Shown here: piece after piece, positions 1 through 9,214 of the stretch | Numbering within the stretch: position 1 is the first letter of the stretch | How the letters are laid out: every line of letters starts with the position of its first letter | From: Rossellomorea aquimaris | Lineage (GTDB): Bacteria > Bacillota > Bacilli > Bacillales > Bacillaceae_B | Assembly: GCF_003315075.1 (NCBI RefSeq) | Contig: NZ_QNRJ01000012.1 | Coordinates: 34,627-98,626, forward strand | Length of the DNA: 64,000 bases | Reading direction: 5' to 3' | The notes under the pieces: model-generated | Database searches by the model: none | What the model saw: only the letters and a program-made list of their open reading frames with translations | What the model was told of the DNA's origin: nothing | Translations under genes and position numbers: made by a program

Positions 1-2
1 CT

Positions 3-1697
3 GTGGTCATTGAGAAGGAAGAGCCGACACTGATTGTTCAAGCTGGTGAATACTTGAACCTGCTTGGATTATTGGATGTAACATTTGATGATGAAGGTGT
101 AGTAACGAGCCATAACGGAGAAGTCCTGGACCTTAAAAGCTATGAAGAGGATGCTGATGCACGCGCGAAGGTCGAAGAGTTCAAAGCGCCTCTTGAAGAT
201 ATAAAAGAAGAAGTTGTTGGGAACACAAAGGTAGCTCTTGATGGAGAACGTGCCGATGTACGTCGAAAAGAAACAAACCTAGGAAACTTGATTGCTGACG
301 GTATGGTTGCGAAAGCGAATGAATTCGTGGAAACGCATATCGGTCTTCAAAATGGTGGAGGGATCCGTGCTTCAATCGATGCCGGTGAAATCACACTAGG
401 GGAAGTATTAACGACCATGCCATTTGGAAACAACCTGGTCACTCTTGATCTGACGGGACAAGAAATTATGGATGCCCTTGAGCACAGCGTATCCAGAGTT
501 GAAGGGGAGGACGCACCAGGTGAATTCCTTCAAGTGTCAGGGATAAACTTCAAGTATGATGTAAGCAAACCTGCCGGGGAGCGAGTATGGTCCGTAGAAG
601 TGAAGACAGGCAACGGATTTGAAGAGATTGACCCGGAAATGATGTACTCTGTTGCAACAAACGCCTTTACTGCCAATGGTGGAGACGGATACACGATGTT
701 CAAGGAAGCGAAAGAAGAAGGCCGCCTGACAGAATTATTCGTAGTGGATTTTGAAGTGTTCACTTCTTACCTTGAAAAGAACAACCCTATTTCACCATCT
801 GTTGAAGATCGAATCGTTCAAGAAGAAGCGCCGGAAGTAACACGCCTGACTGGTGATACTCGCTACGAAACAGCCGTTGAAATTTCGAAAGAAGGTTGGG
901 AAACTTCGGATACGGTCATCCTTGCCCGCGGAGATTCATTCCCTGACGCACTTGCTGGAGCACCTCTTGCATACAAACATGATGCACCGATCCTGTTAAC
1001 GGAAAAAGGTACATTAAACGGAGCGGCAAAAGCAGAAATCAAGCGTCTTGGTGCTAAGAATGTCATTATTCTTGGTGGAAAAGGTGCTGTAAGTAACTAT
1101 GTGAAGTATCAGCTTGAAGGAATGGGTCTTGATGTAGACCGTATCGGCGGAGATGATCGCTGGGAAACGGCCGTGAATATCGCTGCGAGTCTGGGAGGAT
1201 CACCGGAGAAAGCAGTAGTAGCAAACGGCAAGAACTTCCCTGACGCTCTTGCTATCGCTTCATATGCAGCGAGCAATGGATACCCGATTCTATTGACGGA
1301 TTCTGATAAGCTTCCAGCTGAAACAAAGAAAGCTTTAAAAGGAATCGATAGTACGATTGTAGTCGGTGGAGAAGCTGTAGTAGGCAAGGACGTCATGAAT
1401 TCACTTCCTGACGCAACTCGCTACTTCGGTCTGAATCGTTACGGTACGGCAGCAGAAATCGCGACGAATCTTAATCCATCAACTAAAGTGTACTTAGCGA
1501 CTGGTAAGAACTTTGCCGATGCATTAGCAGGTTCTGTCCTTGCGGCAAAAGAAAATGCTTCTATGCTTTTAGTACAACCTAATGATCTTCCGGGTGTCAC
1601 TTCTGATGCCATTGAAGAGATGAAAGCGAAGGATTTCCATATTCTTGGCGGGGAAAATGCTGTAAGTGATGTTGTAGTTGAGAAGTTAATGAAATAA
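3..1697 (+). CDS. 5'-nucleotidase C-terminal part with three CWB2 repeats (5' end outside window)
   Basis: The gene is cut by the window edge: the reading frame is open from the first bases, and the GTG at position 3 is probably not the true start. Residues ~85-245 match the 5'-nucleotidase C-terminal substrate-binding domain (NLIADGMV, NGGGIRASI, TMPFGNNL, TANGGDGYTMF). The N-terminal metallophosphatase half is missing. Three CWB2 modules follow, starting near residues 281, 379 and 470, each with an R-x-x-G-x-x-R-Y/W-x-T opening and an ILGG-type strand. Likely a wall-bound ecto-nucleotidase (YfkN-like) releasing phosphate from nucleotides. It is the first of eight CWB2 proteins here and ends at a strong hairpin terminator. 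Confidence 0.88.
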   Translation: MVIEKEEPTLIVQAGEYLNLLGLLDVTFDDEGVVTSHNGEVLDLKSYEEDADARAKVEEFKAPLEDIKEEVVGNTKVALDGERADVRRKETNLGNLIADGMVAKANEFVETHIGLQNGGGIRASIDAGEITLGEVLTTMPFGNNLVTLDLTGQEIMDALEHSVSRVEGEDAPGEFLQVSGINFKYDVSKPAGERVWSVEVKTGNGFEEIDPEMMYSVATNAFTANGGDGYTMFKEAKEEGRLTELFVVDFEVFTSYLEKNNPISPSVEDRIVQEEAPEVTRLTGDTRYETAVEISKEGWETSDTVILARGDSFPDALAGAPLAYKHDAPILLTEKGTLNGAAKAEIKRLGAKNVIILGGKGAVSNYVKYQLEGMGLDVDRIGGDDRWETAVNIAASLGGSPEKAVVANGKNFPDALAIASYAASNGYPILLTDSDKLPAETKKALKGIDSTIVVGGEAVVGKDVMNSLPDATRYFGLNRYGTAAEIATNLNPSTKVYLATGKNFADALAGSVLAAKENASMLLVQPNDLPGVTSDAIEEMKAKDFHILGGENAVSDVVVEKLMK

Positions 1698-1712
1698 CTC
1701 TAAATAATAAGA

Positions 1713-1743
1713 AGCCATCGAATGATTTCGATGGCTTTTCTTT
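1713..1743 (+). terminator. Rho-independent terminator after the nucleotidase gene
   Basis: An 11-bp stem (1713-1723 with 1728-1738), a TGAT loop and a T run lie 15 bases after the stop codon. Confidence 0.9.
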
Positions 1744-1920
1744 GTCAAAATGATTTTAAAACGGCTCCGGATGGTGGTAATTAGATGTCTGTAGGGCCAT
1801 CATATAATTTATTTTTTTCTACTTAAACATTGGGTGACAGGGACGTAATAGCTGTTTATCCAGGGATTGGAATTGCTAAGAAAATCATGCTCGGTAGTTT
1901 ACAATCAGGGTTCTTGTTTT

Positions 1921-2655
1921 CTACCTATGCCAACGACTCTCCCCATACCTCCCAGCCTTCACAAAATAAGACTCCACCGAAGTATACCCAATACGATAAA
2001 ACCCTTTACCAGGCTCCCAAATCCGATAAGCATCCAAACTATTACGATACTCTTCAGTAAGATCATCAGGCACGGGATAAGTGTCGTCGTAATCCAAATT
2101 CTCAAACTCTTGAACGGGAAGATAATAAAGAGCTGATTGAATGGTCCCACCCTCAACCATTTTTTTCAAGGCTGCTCCTGACGCGGCATGGTCCCGGTGA
2201 GGGTCGTGATAAGATAACGCATGGTGTCTTGCTTCAGGATAGCGTTCGTTCATTTCCTTCATGATCGTCATGACTTCATCTTCATTTATCTCACCATCGG
2301 GAAGGTCATATACGTAAACATTATCCGGCTTGACTCCCAATTCTTCAACGGATTTTTTAAATTCCTTTACCCGTGAGTCACCGAACTCTTGTTTAGAAAT
2401 AGTGGGAAGGTTTTTTTCTTTTAGATTCTCATTGATTTTTTTGATCGATTGGCTGGCTTCACCATGTGAAAGAAGCACCACTGCTACTTCATTTCCCTTG
2501 TCGATTTGACGCAGGATGGAAGGCCCTAAGCTGAGGGTTTCATCGTCTGCGTGTGGAGCGTAAAAGACAGAGGTTTCAGGTTCTTTTTCAAAAAGAGTGC
2601 AACCGCCAAGGAAAGCGGATATTAATAGAATAAAGGAAAAATAGATAGCTCGCAT
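1921..2655 (-). CDS. PIG-L (LmbE-like) deacetylase family lipoprotein
   Basis: 244 residues. The start at 2655 is chosen because a GGAGG site lies just upstream and it gives a lipoprotein signal ending LGGC (Cys19); the frame stays open further upstream without an RBS. Motifs PHADDE (34-39) and HDPHRDH (150-156) are the zinc/catalytic signatures of PIG-L de-N-acetylases, which remove acetyl groups from GlcNAc-type sugars. The lipobox puts it on the outer face of the membrane, so a wall or extracellular sugar is a plausible substrate (inference). It is divergent from the acyltransferase at 2777, separated by a 9-bp inverted repeat. Confidence 0.85.
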   Translation of the reverse strand: MRAIYFSFILLISAFLGGCTLFEKEPETSVFYAPHADDETLSLGPSILRQIDKGNEVAVVLLSHGEASQSIKKINENLKEKNLPTISKQEFGDSRVKEFKKSVEELGVKPDNVYVYDLPDGEINEDEVMTIMKEMNERYPEARHHALSYHDPHRDHAASGAALKKMVEGGTIQSALYYLPVQEFENLDYDDTYPVPDDLTEEYRNSLDAYRIWEPGKGFYRIGYTSVESYFVKAGRYGESRWHR

Positions 2656-2726
2656 GCTGACCTCCAGGGTGAGAAAAATAGTTAAATCTTTACTAATTGA
2701 TTCTATCAAAGTTTTTTGTGCTGGTG

Positions 2727-2751
2727 TATACTTTCATAGTAGGAAAGTATA
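2727..2751. promoter_or_regulatory. Inverted repeat over a possible -10 site between divergent genes
   Basis: A perfect 9-bp inverted repeat (2727-2735 and 2743-2751, 7-base spacer) lies 26 bases before the acyltransferase start. Its left arm begins with a TATACT -10-like sequence. It could be a repressor operator or a leader hairpin; no regulator is identified. Confidence 0.4.
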
Positions 2752-2776
2752 GAACGTGAAGTGAAAGGAACGGAGT

Positions 2777-3922
2777 ATGGAACAAGTTCAGCCAACAGAG
2801 AAACAAGTACAAGTGAAAAAGAAAAAAAGAGTCTATTCCCTCGATATGCTAAGAGGGATTATTGTGGCATTATCCGTGTTTTTGAGTACGATTCCTTATG
2901 GGCAGGTGGATTATCCCTATTTCCGTCATGCACAGTGGTATGGGGTCACTTTGATTGATATCATTTTACCGACGTTCATCACCATTTTTGGTGTGAGTAT
3001 GGCGATTGCGTATCAGCGCGGGGTGAAATGGGAGAAGATTTTAAAGCGGACCGTTCGCTTGATTGTGTACGGCATCATATTTACAATCATTGTGGAATGG
3101 ACGTTGGATTTCCAGACTATACGCCTGACCGGTGTATTACAGATGTTTGCCCTTTTGGGAATTGTTACGGTGGCGATCACCAAGTTTGTACAATCTCCCT
3201 TGAAGTTGATGGCGATTGCGTTGTTGGTGTCGTCGGTGTATGGGGGGCTCATCCTCTATACTGGTCAATCCTGTGAAGGCGGATTGCCTCAGCCGGAATG
3301 TAATCCTTCACATATAATTGACAGCACGGTGTTTGGGGAAAGTCATTTATACCATCACGGCGAGCGGGGGTATGACCCTGAAGGACTGGTCACCAGTTTG
3401 TCCGCCTTATCAAATGTTCTTTTTGGATATGCATTTGGAAGACTGATATTGACCCGTAAAGAGACGGGGGCATGGCGGGAGCTATTGGGGATAGGCGCTC
3501 TCTTGATTGCTCTATCACTCGCGTGGGATCAGTTCCTTCCATACAATAAACGATTGTGGACGCCTGCGTTTGCTCTATTGGCAGCTGGATTCGCAGCTAG
3601 TATGCTATCGATTCTTTATCTGATATTCGATAAGCGGAAAACAGACGCTAAAGAGACGGCGCTGAAGCCGGTTGTTTGGTTCCTGGAAGCCTATGGACGT
3701 AATAGCTTTCTGATCTATTTCGGTAAATTCATGCTTGGTTCCGTGCTGATCCATCTTTCGGTCACGCATGATGGCATTGAGAAATCCTTGTCCAGAGTGA
3801 TAAATGAATGGGTTGCAACCTTTACCCCTCATCCGCAACTGGCTTATGGATTACTTAACCTGATCTTTTGGACAATCGTTGCCTTTGTCTGCCATAAGAA
3901 GAAATGGTATTTGAAAGTATAG
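2777..3922 (+). CDS. HGSNAT/DUF5009-like membrane acyltransferase
   Basis: 381 residues, polytopic (about ten hydrophobic segments). The N-terminal SLDMLRG and later LTGVLQ motifs are typical of the heparan-alpha-glucosaminide N-acetyltransferase-like (DUF5009/YeiB-related) family, which moves acetyl groups across the membrane onto sugars. The start follows a GGAACGGAG site. Its divergent neighbour is a sugar deacetylase, so the two may act on the same surface glycan in opposite directions (inference). Substrate unknown. A 15-bp bidirectional hairpin follows. Confidence 0.75.
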   Translation: MEQVQPTEKQVQVKKKKRVYSLDMLRGIIVALSVFLSTIPYGQVDYPYFRHAQWYGVTLIDIILPTFITIFGVSMAIAYQRGVKWEKILKRTVRLIVYGIIFTIIVEWTLDFQTIRLTGVLQMFALLGIVTVAITKFVQSPLKLMAIALLVSSVYGGLILYTGQSCEGGLPQPECNPSHIIDSTVFGESHLYHHGERGYDPEGLVTSLSALSNVLFGYAFGRLILTRKETGAWRELLGIGALLIALSLAWDQFLPYNKRLWTPAFALLAAGFAASMLSILYLIFDKRKTDAKETALKPVVWFLEAYGRNSFLIYFGKFMLGSVLIHLSVTHDGIEKSLSRVINEWVATFTPHPQLAYGLLNLIFWTIVAFVCHKKKWYLKV

Positions 3923-3927
3923 AAGAA

Positions 3928-3964
3928 AGAAGGTCCGTCCCTCAACATAAGGGACGGACCTTCT
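3928..3964. terminator. Bidirectional terminator built from the GGTCCGTCCCT repeat
   Basis: A 15-bp hairpin lies between the convergent genes ending at 3922 and 3966. Its arms carry the 12-mer at 3931-3942 and its complement at 3950-3961, which recurs at 47.1-47.3 kb and 58.1 kb. Confidence 0.8.
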
Positions 3965-3965
3965 A

Positions 3966-4523
3966 CTATTTCTGATTCAAAGTTTTTTCAAATAAAAGGC
4001 TTGCATAGGTTCTTGCGTATTTCAAAATGGTTTCTCCAACTTCTTCAGCTGGAAAATCAAATAAAGGTTGGAACAGCTCTTTATTACTCTCTGTACCGAA
4101 TGCGTCGACGAAACGGTACGTTAATCGAAGTTCGGTGAAGGTCGTCGTAAAGTAAACTTCCAACTGAGTGACGGTATCATTATCGGATTCTTCACTTTCG
4201 ATCCGCTCATGATAAAGGGGGATCAGTCCCTCCATGTCACTTTGAATGCGTACATGTGCGCGGTTCATAAGCTGTGAAACACCATCCAGATTGGGGTATT
4301 TTGCATTTAACAAAAGTGGCTGCAGGATTCCATGAAGAGCTTTTGTCGATTCAACATGAAATACAAGGGCCTTCAGCAAATTTTTTGTGTATTCATCCTC
4401 TGTTGCTGAGTTTTTCATCGTTTGGAGTAATTGATTATTTACCTCTTCGCGAAGCTCGTCCTTATCAAGGTGTATGACTAGTTTTTTATAGATGGTTGCA
4501 ACGGATTGTGTGAGAGACTCCAT
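3966..4523 (-). CDS. Hypothetical protein, mostly helical
   Basis: 185 residues with no signal peptide or membrane segment; not recognised. The sequence is acidic and leucine-rich with predicted amphipathic helices, consistent with a cytosolic protein. The ATG lies 10 bases after an AAGAAGG site. It is convergent with the acyltransferase and probably monocistronic. Clean length, RBS and downstream hairpin support a real gene; function cannot be given. Confidence 0.65.
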   Translation of the reverse strand: MESLTQSVATIYKKLVIHLDKDELREEVNNQLLQTMKNSATEDEYTKNLLKALVFHVESTKALHGILQPLLLNAKYPNLDGVSQLMNRAHVRIQSDMEGLIPLYHERIESEESDNDTVTQLEVYFTTTFTELRLTYRFVDAFGTESNKELFQPLFDFPAEEVGETILKYARTYASLLFEKTLNQK

Positions 4524-4611
4524 GGGTAGTATGCCTTCTTTCTTATGTATGGTTTGAAATATGCTACTATTCTACCATTAATATACAGAAAATTCTATAT
4601 ATTATTTAATA

Positions 4612-4641
4612 TAAAAAAACGCGCTCTTCAAAAGAGCGCGT
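4612..4641 (-). terminator. Terminator of the minus-strand CWB2 gene
   Basis: A 10-bp GC-rich stem (4619-4628 with 4632-4641) is followed, on the minus strand, by a T run, 7 bases past the stop codon at 4648. Confidence 0.9.
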
Positions 4642-4647
4642 TCGGTA

Positions 4648-6027
4648 TTATTCGTTTCCTTCTAAAACCGACCAAAGATCATCCTCTACCTTTTGGTTAA
4701 GGGCTTTTGGTCCACCTAACATCGTTGCACCCATGGTAGAACCTTTCAATAAATCCTTCATGTCAGGATGTAGTTCATGTGGAGTCGTCAGTAATAATGG
4801 CTCACCCCAATAAGCGGCAAGAGCTGAACCTGTCAGGGCATCGGCGAACTGAGTTCCTGTCGCGACAAATACGAAATCCATCGGAACATCAAATTCTTTA
4901 ATGACCTTGGCGTTTGTCAGATAACGGTCACCGCCTGCGATACGGGTAGGCTTATTCAGCTTATTCATTGTGGAATTACTGATGACACCCGTTCCTCCGA
5001 CCACATAGTTCTTAGGATACAATTTAGCCTGAGTCAGAGTAGAAGCGGAAGTGCTGTCTTTAGCAGACAATAGAATCGGATATCCGTTTTGTGCTGCGAT
5101 GGACGCAACCGATAGGGCATCTGGATAATTCTTACCACTTACGACTACGGCTGCATCATTGATTGGTAACTTTTTGGAAATGGCCACGGCTGTTTCATAG
5201 CGGTCACTACCACTGATACGCATCGTTTTAACATCGAGGGCCTTTAGTTTATCTTCTACAGCTTTTGAAATGACTCCCGTTCCCCCGAGAATAGTCACTC
5301 GCTTAACTCCCAGCTCAAAGATTGCTTCTTCAACTGCTGGGTGAAGTGAACCCTTTTTTGTAAGAAGAATAGGAGCATTTTTATGATAAGCAAGAGGTGC
5401 GCCAGCTAACGCATCAGGGAAATTCTCCCCGGTTGCCAGGATGATATCTTCCGCTCCGCCGAATTCCCACCCTCGCATAGCGATTTGCAATGCTGTGTCG
5501 TATCGATCATCACCATAAATTCTGTCTACATAAGGTTCAAATGTGAACTGGCTGGTGTAAACAGCATATTCTTCATTGGAACCGATATTATTGGTATCTT
5601 TTACTGCCATATAATAAGTGCCTGGCGCGATGGAATAGTCTGCGTAGAAACCTTCCATTTCATCACTGCTCGTATCCAAGGGCTGAATCACCTTTTTATT
5701 TTCATCATACAAAGTAACATCTAACTGGATACGTGGACTCTCTGAAAATGATCCCCCATATAGAAAAAAGGAATCATCGGAATCAACTTGAATTTTGTAC
5801 ATATCAATATCATCTTTTGGCAGAGTACCCTTTAAAGCGTCTTCAACGATAATGTTGTTGGCTTGGGCAAACGTGTTATTTGGTTCTTCCTCAACGAAGA
5901 AACCTTCACGATCGTACCCTAAAAGTTCCATCTTTTGCTGAGAAGGACTTTCAGCTAATACAGATGTACTAAATAAACTAGATGCTAGTATTGCTGAACC
6001 AACTGAAGCAATAAACCACTTTTTCAT
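4648..6027 (-). CDS. Secreted pre-peptidase-like domain with three CWB2 repeats
   Basis: 459 residues. A signal peptide ends near SVLAES (about residue 25). Residues ~47-165 resemble the bacterial pre-peptidase C-terminal (PPC) beta-sandwich fold: EPNNTFAQAN opening, DIDMYKIQV, and a PGTYYMAV strand. Three CWB2 modules run from about residue 169 to the end. No catalytic residues are recognisable, so it may be an adhesin or scaffold. The start has a GGGGGAAAG site. It is the only CWB2 gene of the cluster on the minus strand. Confidence 0.82.
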   Translation of the reverse strand: MKKWFIASVGSAILASSLFSTSVLAESPSQQKMELLGYDREGFFVEEEPNNTFAQANNIIVEDALKGTLPKDDIDMYKIQVDSDDSFFLYGGSFSESPRIQLDVTLYDENKKVIQPLDTSSDEMEGFYADYSIAPGTYYMAVKDTNNIGSNEEYAVYTSQFTFEPYVDRIYGDDRYDTALQIAMRGWEFGGAEDIILATGENFPDALAGAPLAYHKNAPILLTKKGSLHPAVEEAIFELGVKRVTILGGTGVISKAVEDKLKALDVKTMRISGSDRYETAVAISKKLPINDAAVVVSGKNYPDALSVASIAAQNGYPILLSAKDSTSASTLTQAKLYPKNYVVGGTGVISNSTMNKLNKPTRIAGGDRYLTNAKVIKEFDVPMDFVFVATGTQFADALTGSALAAYWGEPLLLTTPHELHPDMKDLLKGSTMGATMLGGPKALNQKVEDDLWSVLEGNE

Positions 6028-6349
6028 CTTTCTTTCCCCCGATTGTTATGTTGTTTCTATTTTTAGAGAAAACTGTTCTTGAGCTGATGTCTTTGGCACT
6101 CCCATACCAATAATTCATAACATCTAGAATAGTATAATAGCGTTTTGGACGTTTGACTAGATAGTTTGAAATAAATATTTTTCGTCTTTTTTTGACATGA
6201 GTGGAAGGGGTTTTAGAAAGAGTCAATAGGGTAAAAATTAAGGGTGTTTTACATTTTAATGACCGAATAGAAACGGATTGTGATTTTTGCTATACTTATA
6301 TGAGTGAAAAAAAAGCATAACTCTCCATACTGAAAGGGGAACAACATAA

Positions 6350-7297
6350 ATGAGCAAGATCCTTGTCACAGGCGGGGCCGGATTCATCGGCTCTCATATT
6401 GTAGAAGAATTGTTAAAAAATAATGAACAAGTGGTAGTGATAGATAATTTCTCCATGGGTTCAATGGATAACCTTCCAAAGGACGATAAGTTAACAGTTG
6501 TAGAAGGAGATATCTCTTCAAAAGAGACAATTGAAAAGCTATTTCAGCAACATCAATTCAAGAAAATCTTTCATTTAGGTGCGATTGCCAGTGTAGCGGC
6601 TTCAGTAGAAGATCCCCTTCATACACATCAAACCAATTTGGAAGCGACCCTGTACTTATTGGAAGAAACACGCAAACAAGGCGGATTGGAGCGATTTGTT
6701 TTTGCTTCTTCTGCAGCGGTTTATGGAGATGAGCCGACTCTTCCAAAGAAAGAGACGTCAACGATCAGACCGCTGACGCCATATGCCATCGATAAATTTG
6801 CATCGGAGCAATATGTACTGGCTTTTAGTCGATTGTATGATATTCCAACAACGGCGGTTCGTTTCTTCAATGTCTTTGGAAACAGACAAAATCCATCGTC
6901 ACCATACTCTGGTGTGGTATCGATCTTAACGGATAAATTCAAGCAGCTAGTAAACAATGAAGAAACCAACTTCACTCTATATGGAGATGGAGAACAGACG
7001 AGAGATTTCATCTATGTGAAAGATGTTGTTCAGGCCAACCTTCTCGTTTCAGAATCAAGAGAGGCAATCGGTAAGGTATTCAACGTTGGCACAGGGGAAT
7101 CGACAAGCTTAAACGAATTGATTGGCATGTATGAAGAGATCACGAATACAAAGCTTCCAATCAAACAATTGGAAGAACGTTCAGGAGATATTAAAGAATC
7201 CTACTCTGATATATCCGAGCTGAAATCTTTAGGATTCGAACCAAAGTTCTCGATGGGAGAAGGACTTTTGGAGTATTGGAATAAAGAAAACGATTAA
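6350..7297 (+). CDS. NAD-dependent nucleotide-sugar epimerase (GalE/WbpP type)
   Basis: 315 residues, an extended SDR. The NAD-binding GGAGFIGSH motif is at 8-16 and the catalytic Y145-x3-K149 (PYAIDK) is present; VRFFNVFG and GDGEQTRDF motifs are typical of UDP-glucose/UDP-GlcNAc 4-epimerases. Probably cytosolic supply of an activated sugar (such as UDP-Gal or UDP-GalNAc) for a wall or surface polymer. It stands alone between CWB2 genes with its own terminator. The exact substrate cannot be read from the sequence. Confidence 0.85.
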   Translation: MSKILVTGGAGFIGSHIVEELLKNNEQVVVIDNFSMGSMDNLPKDDKLTVVEGDISSKETIEKLFQQHQFKKIFHLGAIASVAASVEDPLHTHQTNLEATLYLLEETRKQGGLERFVFASSAAVYGDEPTLPKKETSTIRPLTPYAIDKFASEQYVLAFSRLYDIPTTAVRFFNVFGNRQNPSSPYSGVVSILTDKFKQLVNNEETNFTLYGDGEQTRDFIYVKDVVQANLLVSESREAIGKVFNVGTGESTSLNELIGMYEEITNTKLPIKQLEERSGDIKESYSDISELKSLGFEPKFSMGEGLLEYWNKEND

Positions 7298-7299
7298 CG

Positions 7300-7337
7300 A
7301 AAAATGCCTGTTTCTGTTATGGAAACAGGCATTTTTT
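7300..7337 (+). terminator. Terminator after the epimerase gene
   Basis: A 15-bp stem (7300-7314 with 7322-7336), 7-base loop and T run, starting 2 bases past the stop codon. Confidence 0.92.
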
Positions 7338-7470
7338 GTGTCGTTTGCAGGAGGGTATATTACAGAAAAGGGGTAAATATGACGAATTTTGTTACAAAAC
7401 TGTAAAATTATTTTGAAAATTTTAATGATAAGATAGTTTTTGTAGATTTATAGAGAAGGGGAATTGAGAA

Positions 7471-8784
7471 ATGTCAAATTATCGCAAACCTGTATCTATT
7501 ACTTTCGTCACGGTAGTAAGCTTCATGTTCCTATTATTTTTCCAGAACCCTGCATCAGCTGCAGGTACACAGATAGATCGAGTAAGTGGTGTTGACCGGT
7601 ATGAAACGGCAGTTAAAGTTTCCAGAGAAGGGTGGAGCAGCGCAAACACCGTTGTCATTGCAGTGGGAAATAACTTTCCTGATGCGCTGGCAGGTGCACC
7701 GTTAGCGGACAAATATAATGCGCCTATCCTATTAGTAACAAAAGATAGCGTCCCTTATAGTGTGAAAGAAGAGTTAAAGCGATTAAAGCCAAGTAAAGCA
7801 TACATATTAGGTGGAAGTTCCGTTATTTCATCTTCAGTCGAAACTCAGCTTGAGAGTTTAGGTATTACCAGTACAAGAGTGGCAGGGGAAAACAGATACG
7901 AAACAGCGGCGAAAATTGCTGCGTTGGTAGGAGGATCACAAGCCATCGTTACATATGGCAGGGATTTTCCGGACAGTTTGGCCATTGCACCTGTTGCTGC
8001 CAGTAAATCAATGCCGATTCTTTTAACAGAAAAAAACCATGTCCCTGAAGAGACAAAAAAAGCGTTAAGTAAATATAGTTCTTCTATTCTTGTAGGAGGT
8101 ACAGGTGTGGTAAGTGACGGGGTTAAGAATCAATTGCCAAGAGCCACCCGTATTTCCGGGAAAGATCGATATGATACGGCAACAAAAGTCGCAGAGAAAT
8201 ATTACTCAGCTTCAAATAGTACAGTCATTGCAACGGGAGAAAGCTATGCAGATGCATTAACCGGGTCCGTTCTGGCAGCCAAAAAAGGCTCACCTGTAAT
8301 GTTGATTCAATCAAACAGTGTCCCATCTTCTGTGAAATCGACAGTTGATAAATTAGGCATTAATCAGTTTACGATTATTGGTGGTACGTCCGTGATTTCC
8401 GAGAAAGCCCAAAGTCTATTTGGATTTGATACAGATGGTTTAATCAAGACGGCGAAACAGTATATAGGAACACCTTATAAATGGGGTGGAACCACTCCAA
8501 GCGGTTTTGATTGCAGTGGATATTTAAACTATGTATATGATAAATATGATATTGATCTGCCTAGAACGACATCTGACATCTGGAATTTTGGAAGCCGCTC
8601 AAGCTCTCCGGCAGTCGGTGATATCGTCATGTTCGAAACATACAAACCAGGCCCTTCCCATGGTGGGATCTACATTGGTAACAATGAATTCATCCATGCA
8701 GGGGATCGTGGAGTAGAAATCACGAGTATAAATAACGTATATTGGAAGCCTCGTTATTTAGGCGCAGTGAAGGTTGTAAATTAA
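7471..8784 (+). CDS. CWB2-anchored NlpC/P60 endopeptidase
   Basis: 437 residues. Signal peptide to about residue 30 (NPASAAG), then three CWB2 modules (~34-318), then a C-terminal NlpC/P60 (C40) domain from ~325. The catalytic triad is visible: Cys348 in FDCSG, His397 in SHGG, His409 in FIHAG. The family cleaves gamma-D-Glu-meso-DAP bonds in peptidoglycan stems, so this is a wall autolysin. CWB2 lies N-terminal here, unlike the other genes of the cluster. Its catalytic domain closely resembles that of the LysM hydrolase at 51748. Confidence 0.93.
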   Translation: MSNYRKPVSITFVTVVSFMFLLFFQNPASAAGTQIDRVSGVDRYETAVKVSREGWSSANTVVIAVGNNFPDALAGAPLADKYNAPILLVTKDSVPYSVKEELKRLKPSKAYILGGSSVISSSVETQLESLGITSTRVAGENRYETAAKIAALVGGSQAIVTYGRDFPDSLAIAPVAASKSMPILLTEKNHVPEETKKALSKYSSSILVGGTGVVSDGVKNQLPRATRISGKDRYDTATKVAEKYYSASNSTVIATGESYADALTGSVLAAKKGSPVMLIQSNSVPSSVKSTVDKLGINQFTIIGGTSVISEKAQSLFGFDTDGLIKTAKQYIGTPYKWGGTTPSGFDCSGYLNYVYDKYDIDLPRTTSDIWNFGSRSSSPAVGDIVMFETYKPGPSHGGIYIGNNEFIHAGDRGVEITSINNVYWKPRYLGAVKVVN

Positions 8785-8795
8785 TAGAATGATAG

Positions 8796-8830
8796 AAAAA
8801 CTGTTTGTCAAATGGCAAGCAGTTTTTTTC
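8796..8830 (+). terminator. Terminator after the CWB2-NlpC/P60 gene
   Basis: A 14-bp stem with G-U pairs (8796-8809 with 8814-8827), AAAT loop and T run. Confidence 0.88.
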
Positions 8831-8934
8831 TATTTACCCGATTCAATAGTCCTTAAACATTTTCTTTTTTAATATTTTTTTCTAATAGATAGTTGAATTT
8901 TTCCCTATGTTTAGTGAAGGGTGAAATATTTACC

Positions 8935-9012
8935 ATGGTGTTGATTCTCGCTGCAGGTGCTCGACTCCTGCCCCGCGGAAAGTGAGCGCCTGTAGCGGAA
9001 ATCAACCACCAC
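8935..9012. repeat. Palindromic intergenic repeat, family A, short copy
   Basis: A 75-80 bp imperfect palindrome. The left arm (TTGATTCTCGCTGCAGG) pairs with the right arm (CCTGTAGCGGAAATCAA) around a GCTCGACTCCTGCCCCGCGG core. Related copies are at 13568 and 15935. The rest of the 8831-9214 gap is AT-rich leader DNA for the protease gene with no clear promoter. Confidence 0.8.
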
Positions 9013-9214
9013 TCTCAAAACAATTTAACAAATCCGAAAACACAATAGTAAAAATATATTATTTTTTCTGAAAATAACGTCTCCTTTTGTTGACTAAAGA
9101 ACTAACTGAGATTAAAATGGAAAATAGAGTTCGAATTTTTCCATAATTATATTATTTTGGAAGATACGGAGTATTTCGGACCATTACTATTAATCTATCA
9201 AGGGGGAAAAGGGA

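Noticed and set aside
1830..2136. Two overlapping plus-strand frames
   Set aside because: They overlap the 3' part of the PIG-L gene in antisense and have low-complexity, non-protein-like content.
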